A DNA stretch of 64,000 bases from Opacimonas sp014872805 (GTDB taxonomy: Bacteria > Pseudomonadota > Gammaproteobacteria > Enterobacterales > Alteromonadaceae): positions 1 to 64,000 of the forward strand of contig WKFN01000003.1 of the NCBI GenBank assembly GCA_014872805.1, in the 5' to 3' direction. Of the stretch, positions 34,152 to 43,427 are shown piece after piece. The notes beneath the pieces were generated by a model, which saw nothing but the letters and a program-made list of their open reading frames with translations, searched no databases and had not been told where the DNA came from. The position numbers were made by a program, and so were the translations under genes. Every line of letters begins with the position of its first letter. Position 1 is the stretch's first letter.

Positions 34152-35593
34152 ATATCACGCCTTATACCTTACGAGGTTCCGCTTCGTTTGTTGGTAATGA
34201 CTACGTTACGACACACCACTCATTAATACCCGAACAACATTTTACCGTTTTTAACCCGGTTACGCATGAAATCACCATGCATCTCCACAGTGCATCGGCA
34301 AGTCACATTGAAACGGCATTACGCTTAGCCAGTCAAGCTGTAAGTAAGTACCCGCTACCGCTAACGGAAAGGCAATCATTGTTAGTGAAGACAGCTAACT
34401 TGATCGAAGAACAGATTGAATCACTGTCACTGTTACTTAGTAACGAATCCGGTAAAACCGTCAGCGATGCCACAGCTGAAATTCATTATGGCATAAGCTA
34501 CCTGCGTTATTATTCACGTGCGTCCAGTGTGCTCGCCGAACCGGAACAACACGATGGTTTTGTGGTAGAACAACGTCCCGTAGGGGTCGTAAGTGCGATC
34601 ACACCGTGGAACTTTCCCAATGCGATGATTTTGCGCAAAGCCTCTGCAGCCCTTGCGGCTGGTTGTCCATTTATCGTGAAGCCCTCCGAATTAACGCCAT
34701 TGTCTGCGCTGGCGATTGCTGAGTTGATGGTACAAGCTGGTTGGCCAGAAGGCTGGTTTGCTGTGCTCGTCAGTGGCCATGCTAAGGAGGTGGGACATAT
34801 TCTTACCTCTGATCCGAGAATTGCCAAATTTACTTTTACCGGTTCTACTGCGGTGGGCAAACAGCTCAATGTGCAATGTGCCCAACATCTCAAACGAGTG
34901 TCGATGGAGCTCGGTGGTAATGCGCCATTCATGGTGATGAGTGATGCTGATATCAATTTGGCTGTGGCTGAATTAGTTAAAAACAAACTCCGCAATACAG
35001 GTCAAGTCTGTGTAGCGGCCAACCGAATATACGTGGCAGAAGGGATCTATCAGGATTTTGCAGACAAATTGAGTCAAGCGCTAGGCCAGCTCAAAACAGG
35101 TGAACCTCACGATCCACAAACACAAGTTGACAGCTTGATCCACTCCAAAGCGGCAAGTAAAATCGCAGCCATAGTCGAACATGCTCAAGCACAAGGGGCA
35201 ATAAGACTCACCGGAAAAGAATATCAAGCAGGCAGTGCCTACCATGATCATACCGTCCTAAGCAATGTCAAACACGATGACGATATTTGTCAGCAGGAAA
35301 TTTTTGGGCCGGTATATCCACTCATTAGTGTGGCATCTGACGATATAGAGGATTGGCTAAAATTGGCCAATGATACGACCGCTGGGTTGGTAGCTTACGC
35401 TTTTTCGCAAAATTCAGACTCTATCAATCGTTTGAGCAACGGCTTGCGTTATGGCATGTTGGGTCTTAATACTGGAGTCATTTCCAATGCCGCAGCACCT
35501 TTTGGTGGGATCAAGCAGTCCGGGTTTGGTCGCGAGGGCGGTGCGCAGGGATTATATGACTACACAGCCGCACATTACATTAAACGCGTCTAG
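34148..35593 (+). CDS. NAD(P)-dependent aldehyde dehydrogenase, succinate-semialdehyde dehydrogenase-like
   Basis: A 481-residue aldehyde dehydrogenase. The catalytic cysteine is in NTGQVCVAANR, the base glutamate in SMELGGNAPF, the cofactor region in FTGSTAVGKQ, and SAITPWNFPNAMI is near 150. The nearest well-known family is GabD/YneI, which oxidises succinate semialdehyde in GABA breakdown. No gabT is nearby, so the substrate is uncertain. It is coupled to the GNAT gene by a 4-base overlap and converges on the DUF6702 gene. Confidence 0.85.
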   Translation: MNITPYTLRGSASFVGNDYVTTHHSLIPEQHFTVFNPVTHEITMHLHSASASHIETALRLASQAVSKYPLPLTERQSLLVKTANLIEEQIESLSLLLSNESGKTVSDATAEIHYGISYLRYYSRASSVLAEPEQHDGFVVEQRPVGVVSAITPWNFPNAMILRKASAALAAGCPFIVKPSELTPLSALAIAELMVQAGWPEGWFAVLVSGHAKEVGHILTSDPRIAKFTFTGSTAVGKQLNVQCAQHLKRVSMELGGNAPFMVMSDADINLAVAELVKNKLRNTGQVCVAANRIYVAEGIYQDFADKLSQALGQLKTGEPHDPQTQVDSLIHSKAASKIAAIVEHAQAQGAIRLTGKEYQAGSAYHDHTVLSNVKHDDDICQQEIFGPVYPLISVASDDIEDWLKLANDTTAGLVAYAFSQNSDSINRLSNGLRYGMLGLNTGVISNAAAPFGGIKQSGFGREGGAQGLYDYTAAHYIKRV

Positions 35594-36147
35594 GGTCGTT
35601 TGAGTTGAATATTCAATAAAGTACGTTTGTCGCTAAATTGCAATGAGCGCACTGACTTAGTTTGCTGAGCAAGTTTATCGACCGTTTCTAAACCCTCGAG
35701 GTTGACCAAATTACTTTGTTTCGGCCACACATCAATCAGCACTTCATGCCGAATATCCAATTCAGTCAAAGTATTTGGCATCGGCGTTTCTTGATATACG
35801 TAAAAAAATCGACCATCCACTTCGTAACCAACCAAAGCCAAAGGCAGGGGTTTTGTATCGGTATACATGCCGAAGCGCTCGGTCACATACTGAGCAAACT
35901 GACGTTGTGTGTCACGTTGCTTTAATATATCTGCATCGCTATTAAACAGTGTTTTGACCGCGTGTTCGGCATCGTGCATATATAAGCGATGTACTACTTC
36001 AAGATGGTTGCTCCGGAGGTTGTAAGACACTGTGGTCACGCCGGCTTTTTGCTGATGCGCATGCACTGGCATCATGGCAAGCCACAAGATACTGACGCAA
36101 ACACACGTCAGTATCCGCCAAGAGATAGCAAAAGAGTTACGTCTCAT
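35590..36147 (-). CDS. DUF6702 family exported protein
   Basis: A 185-residue protein with a signal peptide (hydrophobic residues 9-28, cleavage near VHA-HQQ). The mature part, beginning HQQKAGVTTVSYN and containing EVVHRLYMHDAEH, matches DUF6702, a family of unknown function often beside an M1 peptidase gene. Its start overlaps the end of the M1 peptidase gene by 4 bases on the same strand, so the two form an operon. Confidence 0.8.
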   Translation of the reverse strand: MRRNSFAISWRILTCVCVSILWLAMMPVHAHQQKAGVTTVSYNLRSNHLEVVHRLYMHDAEHAVKTLFNSDADILKQRDTQRQFAQYVTERFGMYTDTKPLPLALVGYEVDGRFFYVYQETPMPNTLTELDIRHEVLIDVWPKQSNLVNLEGLETVDKLAQQTKSVRSLQFSDKRTLLNIQLKRP

Positions 36148-38585
36148 TCAGGCTGTTCCGTTTCTGACTCATCGGTTTTGAGCTCAGTGGTAATATCGTG
36201 CATGATGTCACGATACACTTTGCCACTGCGTTTTTTGCTCTTATAGGCTTCGATGCGCGACGGGATAATTTGGCGTGGATAGTGATTGTTGTGCACATTC
36301 ACATCGGCCGTTTCCCAGCGCGGGTCAACCGTGGCGGATACAACGGTTTTGTCAGTAATGATCAGCTTGCTGACCGCTTTGGGACTGCGTCGCCAAATCT
36401 CTGCGGGAATGCGGACTTGCTCAGTACTACCGTCGGCGTAGGTTAACTCCAATATGATTGGCATAACCAAACCACCAAGATTAGAAAATTCAAACACATA
36501 ATAATGTTTATCCTCTTCTAACGCACGAGCCAGCGCGACTCGCTCCCAGTCTTTAAGCTCATCTAAAAATTCTCGATATGCATTGCGCTCTTTGTTGGTC
36601 ACAGTGAAACGGTCGTTATCATCGTAAAAATCACGAATATCTTTGAAGCGTTCGACCCATAATGTGCGACCTTCTGCACGATTGCGCTCGTCGGTCAATG
36701 ACAACGGCTTATCTGCTTCAGCTTGACGCTCTCGAGCAAAGTCAATGTCTGGGTCAAGCGTGTCTAAACGCAGTTGATAAACGCTATCTAGACTGATATC
36801 TACGTGGTCAGTGGTATAAAACCAACCATACCAAAACCAATCTAGATCCACACCGGACGCTTCTTCCATCGTCCGGAAAAAATCCGAAGGAGCTGGGCGC
36901 TTAAACTTCCAGCGCTGGGCAAATTCTTTGAACGCAAAATCAAACAGCTCACGTCCCATAATGGTTTCACGTAAGATATTTAAGGCTGCGGCTGGTTTGG
37001 TGTAGGCATTTGGACCCAAACGCAGTACCGAATCAGATTGTGTCATGATCGGCACCTGCACCTCCGACTTCATATAATCGACAATATCACGTGGTTCTAC
37101 TCCCCAAGGAATATTCGGGTCCCACTCACGTCCGGCAACGCCATCTAAAAAGCTATTAAGACCTTCGTCCATCCATGTCCATTGACGCTCGTCTGAATTT
37201 ACGATCATTGGAAAGTAAATATGCCCAATTTCGTGGATCACCACGCCAATCAAGAAGCGCTTTTCTGCTTGAGAGTAGGTGCGAGTACCATCGTCCTGCA
37301 GGGTTGTACGAGGACCGTTAAAGGTGATCATTGGGTACTCCATGCCTCCCACTGGGCCATTCACTGATTGCGCAGTCGGGTATGGGTAAGCAAAAGAAAA
37401 ACGCTCATACACAGCCATCGTGTGAATGATCGATTCGGTGGAGTACTTTTGCCATAACTCCCCCCCTTCTTTAGGATAAAACGACATCGCCATAACCAAT
37501 GGCATGTCCGGATCATTTTGACGATAGCCTCTGGCATCCCACGCAAATTTACGTGAGGATGCCCAGGCAAAATCTCTCACATTGTCGGCTTTAAAACGCC
37601 ATGTTTTTTGTTTAGTGGTAGCGGTTTTTTCTGCTTCCATTGCTTCTTCAGGTGTGACCACAAACACGATGCGTTCAGCTGTTTCGGCTTGCTTCAGGCG
37701 ACGTTGTTGTTCATCAGTCAAAACGTCACCAGGGTTTTGTAAAACCCCAGTTGCAGACACTATGTGATCAGCAGGAACCGTTAATGACACATCGTAGTCG
37801 CCAAACTCTAAGGTAAATTCACCTCGACCGATGAATTCTTTGTTGGTCCATGCTTCATAGTCGGTATAAGCCACCATACGAGGGAACCACTGTGCAAGGA
37901 GGAAAATATCATTTCCGCCTTCACGTGGGTCATCTGGAAAGTGCTCATAACCAGAACGAGCAGAAACAGCATCTTCTTCCACTATGTTAAATGCAAAATC
38001 GAGGCTAAAGCGGATTTTTTCGCCAGATTTTAGGGGTTGGGGTAAATCCACACGCATCAAAGTGCCGACAACAGTGTACCGTAGAGGATTACCAAAACCA
38101 TCGACGACGCGAGAAATGTCATAACCCACTTCGACATCGGCCAAAAATTGCTCACGACGCAACATGTCCAGAGATATTTTGGCAGGTGCTGAATCGGTGG
38201 CGGCTTGCGTAGCAGGACCTCGTGTACCAATGCCCCCAAAAGTTGTGGTCAGGTTGGCCAATGATTCGGGTTTAAAGCGGTTTTGATCCAGCTGCACCCA
38301 CAAATACTTCAATGTATCTGGAGAGTTGTTGTGATAGACAATATCTTGAGTCGCTTCGATGCGACGTTTATCTTCAAGTAAACGCGCAGCGATGGCATAG
38401 TCGACCTGTTGTTGCCAATATTCATGCCCCGGCTCACCTGCAGCATTACGATAGACATTAGGAGTGGGTAAAATCTCATCAAGTTGACGGAATTTGTCTT
38501 CAAAATCCCCTTTGGTTTGTTTAACTACAGTTGCGTGCGCGACTACCGAACAACACAGTAGTACGCTCAAAATCAGTCTTTGCAT
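36144..38585 (-). CDS. M1 family zinc metallopeptidase, exported
   Basis: An 813-residue protein with a signal peptide (residues 1-18). The catalytic zinc motif is VIHEIGHIYFP, with the downstream glutamate in WTWMDEGLNSF 18 residues on (HExxH-18-E), as in M1 aminopeptidases. GGMEYPMITF near 420 is the GxMEN-like exopeptidase motif, here with Y instead of N, so strict aminopeptidase action is uncertain. An acidic tail ends the protein. Likely periplasmic. It is followed by the DUF6702 gene with a 4-base overlap. Confidence 0.92.
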   Translation of the reverse strand: MQRLILSVLLCCSVVAHATVVKQTKGDFEDKFRQLDEILPTPNVYRNAAGEPGHEYWQQQVDYAIAARLLEDKRRIEATQDIVYHNNSPDTLKYLWVQLDQNRFKPESLANLTTTFGGIGTRGPATQAATDSAPAKISLDMLRREQFLADVEVGYDISRVVDGFGNPLRYTVVGTLMRVDLPQPLKSGEKIRFSLDFAFNIVEEDAVSARSGYEHFPDDPREGGNDIFLLAQWFPRMVAYTDYEAWTNKEFIGRGEFTLEFGDYDVSLTVPADHIVSATGVLQNPGDVLTDEQQRRLKQAETAERIVFVVTPEEAMEAEKTATTKQKTWRFKADNVRDFAWASSRKFAWDARGYRQNDPDMPLVMAMSFYPKEGGELWQKYSTESIIHTMAVYERFSFAYPYPTAQSVNGPVGGMEYPMITFNGPRTTLQDDGTRTYSQAEKRFLIGVVIHEIGHIYFPMIVNSDERQWTWMDEGLNSFLDGVAGREWDPNIPWGVEPRDIVDYMKSEVQVPIMTQSDSVLRLGPNAYTKPAAALNILRETIMGRELFDFAFKEFAQRWKFKRPAPSDFFRTMEEASGVDLDWFWYGWFYTTDHVDISLDSVYQLRLDTLDPDIDFARERQAEADKPLSLTDERNRAEGRTLWVERFKDIRDFYDDNDRFTVTNKERNAYREFLDELKDWERVALARALEEDKHYYVFEFSNLGGLVMPIILELTYADGSTEQVRIPAEIWRRSPKAVSKLIITDKTVVSATVDPRWETADVNVHNNHYPRQIIPSRIEAYKSKKRSGKVYRDIMHDITTELKTDESETEQPE

Positions 38586-38720
38586 AGTTATTTCTCTTAA
38601 AAATAGTGGAAATATTTTAACGAAATTCTTGCTCTCTCACAAACCCCGTCATTTTCTGTTCAATTTAGGTGGTTCGTTGCCTAGTAAATAAAGCGCATAA
38701 GTGTTGGTTTGCCAGGCAAA

Positions 38721-38736
38721 ATACAGTATTCTGTAT
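38721..38736. promoter_or_regulatory. Palindrome in the proBA promoter region
   Basis: ATACAG and CTGTAT arms are separated by four bases, 30 bases before the proB start. They could be a repressor site overlapping a weak promoter (TTGCCA at 38709-38714 with TGTATA at 38732-38737). The arms are not spaced as a LexA box. Confidence 0.3.
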
Positions 38737-38765
38737 ACACAGCAAAACACGTATTTTCATCATTT

Positions 38766-39881
38766 ATGCAAGCATTTTCATGGCAACGTGCAGTGGTCAA
38801 AGTCGGCAGTTCGTTAATTGCCCCAGATGGGCCTGAGCATGGTTGTTCAGCGCAGTATTTATTAGCCATAGCCGGGTTCATTTCTAACGCTCGGGCACAA
38901 GGCAAAGAAGTCATCATTGTTTCCTCTGGCAGTGTCGCGGCCGGTCGTGCCAGTATTCCGGTGAATCACACCCCGAGTATTGCAGAAAAGCAAGCCATGG
39001 CCGCCATCGGTCAAACCCAAATGATGAGTAATTGGGCGCGTTTTTTTGATGCGCCTTGTGCACAAATCTTGCTTACTATGGACGATTTGTATGATCGTGA
39101 GCGGTACGTCAATATTCAAAATACCTTACGGGAGTTGCTTAAGCACGGTGCAATTCCCATTGTCAACGAAAATGACTCGGTGGCGATCAACGAGCTCAAA
39201 GTCGGCGACAATGACAATCTAGCCGCCTACACGGCCTTGGTTGCGGGCGCGGATACCTGTATCATTTGCACAGATATCGATGGGTTATACACGGCCAATC
39301 CTCGAACTGATGCAAACGCTCGATTACTCACTGTGATTCCAGAGATTACCCCGCAGATAGAAAAAATGGCTTCTGGTGCTGGCACAAGTGTTGGGACAGG
39401 GGGCATGCAAACCAAGTTACAGGCGGCGAAGCGATGTGCGCAAGCGGGTATTCAAACTCTTATCGTCAATGGCCGTAAAAGTGAAGTCTTTACTGCTCTG
39501 GCTGAAAATAATAATCCAGGCACCCTATTTATCCCTCAAGCAAGTTTGCAAAATGCGCGAAGTCATTGGCTTAAGCATACTTTGCGTAGCAAAGGCGAAT
39601 TGCATATTGATAAAGGTGCCGCTTCGGCATTGCTGGAACGAGGTGCGTCATTACTGCCTATTGGGGTGACGAAAGTACAAGGTGCTTTTGTCGCCGGTGA
39701 TGCTGTCACGGTGTATTATAATGAAGTCCCGGTCGCCAAAGGGTTGAGTCAGTATGCGCATACCGAAATGAGCCTTTGTTTAGGACTCAATAGCGAGCAA
39801 ACCAAAGAAAAACTAGGTTATCGAATTAGCGAAGAGGTCATCCATCGTGATAACCTAGTGAGAATAGATAAGGAAGGGTAA
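38766..39881 (+). CDS. proB: Glutamate 5-kinase
   Basis: A 371-residue enzyme, the first step of proline synthesis. The start MQAFSWQRAVVKVGSS fits the family; an upstream TTG frame adds 19 non-homologous residues. The amino-acid kinase domain (about 8-260) has IVSSGSVAAG and NENDSVAINELKVGDND. A C-terminal PUA domain (about 280-360) follows, as in E. coli ProB. Feedback inhibition by proline is expected for the family. proA follows after one base. Confidence 0.97.
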   Translation: MQAFSWQRAVVKVGSSLIAPDGPEHGCSAQYLLAIAGFISNARAQGKEVIIVSSGSVAAGRASIPVNHTPSIAEKQAMAAIGQTQMMSNWARFFDAPCAQILLTMDDLYDRERYVNIQNTLRELLKHGAIPIVNENDSVAINELKVGDNDNLAAYTALVAGADTCIICTDIDGLYTANPRTDANARLLTVIPEITPQIEKMASGAGTSVGTGGMQTKLQAAKRCAQAGIQTLIVNGRKSEVFTALAENNNPGTLFIPQASLQNARSHWLKHTLRSKGELHIDKGAASALLERGASLLPIGVTKVQGAFVAGDAVTVYYNEVPVAKGLSQYAHTEMSLCLGLNSEQTKEKLGYRISEEVIHRDNLVRIDKEG

Positions 39882-39882
39882 G

Positions 39883-41145
39883 ATGTCATTTTCGATTGAA
39901 CAGTCTGCAAAAAAGGCAAAACACGCGGCGAGACAAGTTGCCCAATTGAGTTCAGAACAAAAAACGAACGTCCTGTTAACGGTTGCAGAGACGTTACTGA
40001 ATAATACCAAAGCCATTATCACTGCCAATCGAGAAGATTTGGCGCAGGCATTGGCTAGTGGTATGGACAGGGCAATGCAGGATCGTCTGATGCTCGATGA
40101 GCAGCGTATCAAGACGATAGCACAAGCGGTAGTGGATATTGCCAACCAACCTGAAGTGGTTGGTCAAATGAGCGCCCCGCAAACTATGCCAAGTGGAATC
40201 CGCGTACAAAAAATGAAAATTCCCTTGGGTGTCATCGGCATGATTTACGAATCGCGCCCAAATGTTACTATCGACGCGGCGGCACTGTGTTTTAAAGCTG
40301 GTAATGCCGTCATCTTGCGTGGCGGCAAAGAAGCGTTACATTCCAATATGGCCTTGGCGAGGTGTTTACACGATGCGTTCGAGTTACACGAAATAGATAC
40401 TGCAGCCGTCACTGTTATCCCTAATCCAGATCGCGAAATTCTCAATACAATGCTGACCTTATCGGACGATATTGACTTAATTATTCCGCGGGGCGGTGAA
40501 GGTCTTATTCGTTTTGTTTCAAAGCACAGCCAAATTCCAGTCATTCAGCATTTTAAAGGCGTTTGTCATCTGTATATTGATGAGTTTGCCGATGCCGACA
40601 AAGCCCTTCGCTTACTCGAAAATGGTAAAACGCAAAGAACCAGCGTCTGTAATGCCTTAGAAACCGTATTGATTCACTCGGCACAAGCTGAGTCCTTGTT
40701 ACCGAAAGTGGCTAATATGTTCGCTAAACACGCTGTAAAAGTGCATGCTTGTGCAAAAAGCTTGCCTCATTTTGCCAACTTGGAACTGGATGTCGTTCCG
40801 GCATCCGATGCTGACTGGGAAGCGGAATACCTCGCTATGGAAATAGCCGTGCGTGTGGTAGACGATTTTGCGCAAGGCATTGAGCATATCCAAAGATACA
40901 ATTCAGGTCATACAGAAGTCATTGTCAGCGAAAATAGTGAGCGTCAGCAGGCGTTTTTACAACAAATACATTCTGCTGTGGTCATGGTCAATGCGTCTTC
41001 GCGTTTTTCTGACGGCGGTGAGCTGGGCTTAGGAGCAGAAATCGGAATTTCCACTTCCAAATTGCATGCGTATGGACCGATGGGCGCTGCGTCCCTGACG
41101 ACAGAAAAATTTGTCGTGACAGGGGATGGGCATATACGGGGTTAA
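39883..41145 (+). CDS. proA: Glutamate-5-semialdehyde dehydrogenase (gamma-glutamyl phosphate reductase)
   Basis: A 420-residue enzyme reducing glutamyl 5-phosphate to the semialdehyde, the second step of proline synthesis. Family motifs include MIYESRPNVTIDAAALCFK near 124, ILRGGKEA near 145 and the catalytic cysteine in KTQRTSVCNALET near 253. It is translated directly after proB and ends directly before the DMT transporter gene, suggesting a four-gene transcript. Confidence 0.97.
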   Translation: MSFSIEQSAKKAKHAARQVAQLSSEQKTNVLLTVAETLLNNTKAIITANREDLAQALASGMDRAMQDRLMLDEQRIKTIAQAVVDIANQPEVVGQMSAPQTMPSGIRVQKMKIPLGVIGMIYESRPNVTIDAAALCFKAGNAVILRGGKEALHSNMALARCLHDAFELHEIDTAAVTVIPNPDREILNTMLTLSDDIDLIIPRGGEGLIRFVSKHSQIPVIQHFKGVCHLYIDEFADADKALRLLENGKTQRTSVCNALETVLIHSAQAESLLPKVANMFAKHAVKVHACAKSLPHFANLELDVVPASDADWEAEYLAMEIAVRVVDDFAQGIEHIQRYNSGHTEVIVSENSERQQAFLQQIHSAVVMVNASSRFSDGGELGLGAEIGISTSKLHAYGPMGAASLTTEKFVVTGDGHIRG

Positions 41146-42045
41146 ATGTCGTCCTTTTTTTACTTTATTGTCTGTGCTCTGATTTGGGGCTCAACGTGGC
41201 ATGCGATTAATTTCCAAATTGACTATGGCAACCCATCTTATGCAGTTGCCTTTCGCTTTTTATTTGCTTCATTCGTGTTAGCTCTATTTATTTGGTGGCG
41301 TCGGCTACCCATGCGCTTTCGCATTACACAACATCTGACGATGTGTCTTGCCGGATTATTTTTATACACCCTGGATTACTCATTTTTGTATGTTGCACAA
41401 CAACATATTATGGGTGCCTTTTTGGCGGTGTTAAGCACGTCCGTCATTTATTTTAATGTGATCTTACGACGCGTATTTCTGCGCAAACCGATTCGCCGCG
41501 AAGTGGTCATAGGTGCAACGTTGGGATTCGTTGGGATCTGCTCGATTTTTTATCCTGAATTACGTCAGTTAAATTCGAGTGAAAGTTTGAAGTTAGGGCT
41601 GATATGGGCGTTGTGTTCATTTTCTTCGGCGAGTATTGGCAATATCATTTCAGAGCATTTACTCGATGATGTCTCGGTGGTGGCGTTTAACTGTTACTCC
41701 ATGTTTTATGGAAGTGTGGTGATTTTGCTTGGCTTGAAATTATTTGGGATATCTTGGCAGTGGCCAGAAGAGGTCGAATTTTATGCGGCGCTGGCCTATC
41801 TCTCTCTCTTCGGCTCTGTTATTGCTTTTGGCTGTTATATGCTTTTAGTGCAACGCCTGGGCTCTGATAAAGCTGCCTATGTTGTCTTAGTGTATCCTGT
41901 GATAGCTCTCTTAATCGCAACTGTGATGGAAGGATATCAGTGGTCCTTGCTGGCCATAGTTGGCGTTGCTTGTATTGGCTTGGGTAATTATTTAGCCTTG
42001 AGCAAAAAAAATACGCAGGAGATATCTGTTGAGGCGAACGTATGA
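41146..42045 (+). CDS. EamA/DMT-superfamily transporter
   Basis: A 299-residue protein with about ten hydrophobic helices and two EamA repeats (about 3-130 and 150-285). GLFLYTLDYSFLYVA and FGSVIAFGCYMLLVQRLG fit RhaT/YdcZ-like exporters. Such proteins usually export amino acids or metabolites. The start follows the proA stop directly, so proline-related export is possible, but the substrate is not shown. Confidence 0.88.
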   Translation: MSSFFYFIVCALIWGSTWHAINFQIDYGNPSYAVAFRFLFASFVLALFIWWRRLPMRFRITQHLTMCLAGLFLYTLDYSFLYVAQQHIMGAFLAVLSTSVIYFNVILRRVFLRKPIRREVVIGATLGFVGICSIFYPELRQLNSSESLKLGLIWALCSFSSASIGNIISEHLLDDVSVVAFNCYSMFYGSVVILLGLKLFGISWQWPEEVEFYAALAYLSLFGSVIAFGCYMLLVQRLGSDKAAYVVLVYPVIALLIATVMEGYQWSLLAIVGVACIGLGNYLALSKKNTQEISVEANV

Positions 42046-43259
42046 CCCAGCCACATAATGATAAATCGGCACACGCACAAGCCACCCTTAGCCTTCCTGA
42101 ATTTGTCACCTTAATGGCGTTGTTGACCTCATTGGTGGCGCTGAGCATTGATACCATGCTGCCAGCCTTGAGCATGATTGGCGATGATCTAAACAGTCCG
42201 AGTATGCAGCATACCCATATGATCATCACGTTATTCTTCTTTGGTATGGCTTTTGGTCAGCTCGTGTTTGGGCCAATCTGTGACAGTTTTGGAAGGCGCT
42301 TTGGGGTATATTTAGGATCTTTGATTTTTTGTCTTGGCACCTTAATTTGTATGGCGGCAACGACCATGGAAGTGATGTTGCTTGGGCGGTTGATTCAAGC
42401 CTTTGGCGTCAGTGGTCCAAGAATCGCGACGATGGCAATGATCCGAGATATTTACGTTGGCGATCGCATGGCGCGGGTGATGAGTTTTATCATGGTGGTG
42501 TTCATTATGGTGCCAATGATGGCACCCATTATTGGACAGGCTATTTTGCGCTATTTTACCTGGCATTATATTTTTGCGTTTTTCTTTGTCATGGTGATTC
42601 TATCCGTACTGTGGTTGGCTCTACGTCAACCGGAAACCCTGGTCAAAGCAGATCGTCGCAAATTCACTTGGTCTGAGTTCTTCATTGCGAGTCGATTTAT
42701 CCTTACACATCGTGAAGTCTGGCCTTATATGCTGGGAATTGGCTTAGTTTTTGGTGGGTTTTTGGGGTATTTAGGTGCGACCCAGACAATTTTTGTTGGC
42801 TTTTATGATGTGGGTGATTGGTTTGCCTATATTTTTGCAGCATTGGCATTCTCAATCGGATGTGCGTCTTTGGTGAATGCCCATTTGGTTGAACGTTTGG
42901 GGATGGTGCGTTTATGTCAGTTAGCTTTGAGGGGACACTTATTACTGAGTGTGATGTTTGTCATTGCACAAATACTTTATCAAGGTCTAGCACCTTTGGC
43001 CGTCACTATTGGTTTGCTATTTGTAAACTTTTTCTTTGTCGGGATCTTATTTGGGAATATCAATTCTTTGGCAATGGAGCCATTGGGCGAAGTAGCTGGC
43101 CTAGGCGCAGCGTTGTTGGGCGCAATAAGTAGTGTAGTAGCCGTGTTAATTGCTTTGGTAGTGGATGCTTTCCTGGTGGATACATTGATCCCTATTGGGA
43201 TTGGCTTTGTGAGTTGTTGTATTTTGACAATGACCTTGTTCAAATATGCGCGAAATTAA
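42042..43259 (+). CDS. MFS transporter, Bcr/CflA drug-efflux type
   Basis: A 405-residue protein with 12 predicted membrane helices. MALLTSLVALSIDTMLPALS at the N-terminus and GQLVFGPICDSFGRRFG between helices two and three are Bcr/CflA signatures. It probably exports small molecules by proton antiport. It overlaps the DMT gene by 4 bases. Confidence 0.9.
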   Translation: MTQPHNDKSAHAQATLSLPEFVTLMALLTSLVALSIDTMLPALSMIGDDLNSPSMQHTHMIITLFFFGMAFGQLVFGPICDSFGRRFGVYLGSLIFCLGTLICMAATTMEVMLLGRLIQAFGVSGPRIATMAMIRDIYVGDRMARVMSFIMVVFIMVPMMAPIIGQAILRYFTWHYIFAFFFVMVILSVLWLALRQPETLVKADRRKFTWSEFFIASRFILTHREVWPYMLGIGLVFGGFLGYLGATQTIFVGFYDVGDWFAYIFAALAFSIGCASLVNAHLVERLGMVRLCQLALRGHLLLSVMFVIAQILYQGLAPLAVTIGLLFVNFFFVGILFGNINSLAMEPLGEVAGLGAALLGAISSVVAVLIALVVDAFLVDTLIPIGIGFVSCCILTMTLFKYARN

Positions 43260-43350
43260 TTTAGCTGAAGGATCTACACTTAGCATAAGTAATCATGTGG
43301 CATACGACAAAGAAAATGCAGTTGATAATATGAGATTTGCCAGGTGATAC

Positions 43351-43380
43351 ACATAAAAAACCCGGCCAAATTGGCCGGGC
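43351..43380 (-). terminator. Terminator of ilvC
   Basis: On the minus strand CCCGGCCAA pairs with TTGGCCGGG (43361-43379) and is followed by six T residues. On the plus strand no T run follows, so it serves ilvC and not the MFS gene. Confidence 0.9.
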
Positions 43381-43427
43381 AAAGAGGGCTTTATAAAAAA
43401 GCACCTAACGACAGAACTGTTACCTTC

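Noticed and set aside
38721..38740. SOS box before proB
   Set aside because: The ACAG and CTGT elements are in the wrong order and spacing for a CTGTN8ACAG LexA site.
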